Origin: an uncultured Trueperaceae bacterium
GTDB taxonomy: Bacteria > Deinococcota > Deinococci > Deinococcales > Trueperaceae
DNA length: 5,915 nt
Direction of reading: 5' to 3'
Assembly: GCA_937911855.1 (NCBI GenBank)
Contig: CALDPK010000129.1
Span: 1 to 5,915 of the forward strand
The position numbers were made by a program, and so were the translations under genes. Within the stretch, counting starts at the first letter, position 1. Each line of letters starts with the position of its first letter. This document shows positions 5,372-5,915 of the stretch, one piece after another. The notes beneath the pieces are model-generated. The model ran no database searches. It was not told the origin of the DNA and saw nothing but the letters and a program-made list of their open reading frames with translations.

Positions 5372-5408
5372 CACTGTGGCGGGCTTACAGTCATGACCCG
5401 TAACAGCC

Positions 5409-5831
5409 TCACTTCCCGGCGGCAACCGGTGCGAACTGGGCGCCGTAATGATCCTCGAAAGCCTGACTGACCATGAGCAGCGTTTCTTCCGACAGGGAGC
5501 GGCTCATCAGCTGCATGCCCACCGGCAGGCCGTCCTCGGCGCGGGCGCCTGGGATGCTTATGGCCGGCAGCGCCGCCAGGTTCGCCAGGTTGGTGGCGGT
5601 GTCACCCCGGTAAGCTTTCACGCCTGCCGGCTCGCCCAGTTCCCAGGCTACGGACGGGGTGGTGGGCGAAAGCAGCAGGTCGTACTCATTCAAGGCCGCG
5701 TCCAGTTCCGCCGTGATCTGCGCACGGGCCCGGGTGGCACGATCGTAGAAGTCAGCGCGGTGCTCGTCGCTGAGCGCGAGGCTGCCGATGAGCACCCGGC
5801 GCCGCACCTCGTCCCCAAGGCCTTCGCCGCG
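5409..5831 (-). pseudogene. gatA: GatA (Asp-tRNA(Asn)/Glu-tRNA(Gln) amidotransferase subunit A), C-terminal fragment cut at a foreign junction
   Basis: GatA is the amidase subunit of GatCAB, which releases ammonia from glutamine to convert mischarged Glu-tRNA(Gln) or Asp-tRNA(Asn). About 140 residues are present, against roughly 480 for a complete GatA. The recognisable part starts at RGEGLGDEVRRRVLIGSLAL, equivalent to the SEGFGxEVKRRIMLGT-type block of known GatA. LLLSPTTPS, NLANLAALPAISIPG and EDGLPVGMQLMSRSLSEE follow, and the end at GK is natural (TGA 5411-5409). The amidase Ser-Ser-Lys triad belongs to the missing N-terminal two thirds. Beyond about 5831 the frame no longer resembles GatA, and the opposite strand becomes a transposase. 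Either the gene is truly broken, or the contig is misjoined and an intact gatA exists in the organism; I cannot tell which. Being essential in many bacteria, a lost gatA would need a second copy. Confidence 0.85.
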
Positions 5832-5915
5832 GCCGTCCGCTCCCACTGGGCGATCGAGAACAGCCTGCACTGGGTGCTCGATGTCACCTTCAACGAGGAT
5901 GCCGCGCGAAACCGT
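5820..5915 (+). mobile_element. ISAs1-family transposase, internal fragment (runs off the right edge)
   Basis: The plus-strand frame starting with GCC at 5820 reads AFAAAVRSHWAIENSLHW and then VLDVTFNEDAARNR. This is the well-conserved late block of ISAs1-family DDE transposases (HWxIENxLHWxLDVxFxED), which carries the third acidic residue of the catalytic triad in the IEN motif. Only about 32 residues are visible of a protein of about 370. The N-terminal two thirds and the element's left end are absent, because the sequence turns directly into gatA (opposite strand) at about 5820-5831. No terminal inverted repeat or target duplication is visible at the junction. The frame is still open at base 5915. 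Confidence 0.85.

Noticed and set aside
5142..5372. A 76-residue minus-strand frame covering the rpmH leader and the start of rpmH
   Set aside because: It begins inside the promoter -10 region, has no family features, and stops within rpmH without reaching rnpA.
5382..5408. Imperfect hairpin (GGCTTAC with GTAACAGCC) just after the gatA stop as a terminator
   Set aside because: The stem has a 2-nt bulge and no U tract follows on the minus strand, so intrinsic termination is not supported.
5228..5408. Replication origin next to rpmH
   Set aside because: No cluster of DnaA boxes (TTATCCACA-like) was found and dnaA is not adjacent; the gap is only 181 nt.
1..5915. tRNA genes, CRISPR arrays, toxin-antitoxin pairs or defence genes
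   Set aside because: No cloverleaf, no regularly spaced repeats and no such proteins were seen; nearly all the window is filled by housekeeping genes.

Overview
The window looks like a piece of a Deinococcota chromosome (Deinococcus/Truepera-like), probably at or near a contig end. Support comes from three things. The small L34 protein has the N-terminal MKRTYQPN..KRAKTHGFRARM pattern and a C-terminal LSVSDEA tail that closely resembles remembered Deinococcus L34. YidC has a cleavable-looking signal peptide plus a large extracytoplasmic domain, which implies a diderm cell. lspA has a -10 box placed so that its mRNA would be leaderless, a common arrangement in Deinococcus. The DNA is GC-rich by eye; I did not calculate a value. 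Genus-level placement is not possible from the sequence alone.

Layout, left to right. (1) 1-726, minus: the first 242 residues of a large NAD-dependent glutamate dehydrogenase (about 180 kDa class) that runs off the left edge. (2) 727-884: a divergent promoter region with several inverted repeats. (3) 885-1394, plus: lspA, lipoprotein signal peptidase, probably leaderless. (4) 5227 down to 1377, minus: one compact operon in the order rpmH, rnpA, yidD, yidC, khpB/jag, prmC. Two gene pairs overlap by 4 nt, and every other gap is 26 nt or less. prmC ends inside the 3' end of lspA, a convergent overlap of 18 bp. (5) 5228-5408: leader and promoter of the rpmH operon, with an extended -10. (6) 5409 to about 5831, minus: only the C-terminal ~140 residues of GatA. 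(7) About 5820-5915, plus: an internal fragment of an ISAs1-family transposase, joined directly to the gatA fragment and running off the right edge.

The operon is the classic conserved rpmH block. It makes a ribosomal protein, the protein part of RNase P, two membrane-protein insertion factors and a small-RNA-binding KH/R3H protein, and here it is extended by the release-factor methyltransferase PrmC. Four of its six genes start at TTG or GTG, three of them TTG. All genes fall in known families and I see no undescribed system. The points most worth checking are the gatA/transposase junction (a rearrangement or an assembly chimera), the leaderless lspA promoter with its overlapping 9-bp inverted repeat, and a nine-codon reading frame that bridges yidD and yidC.
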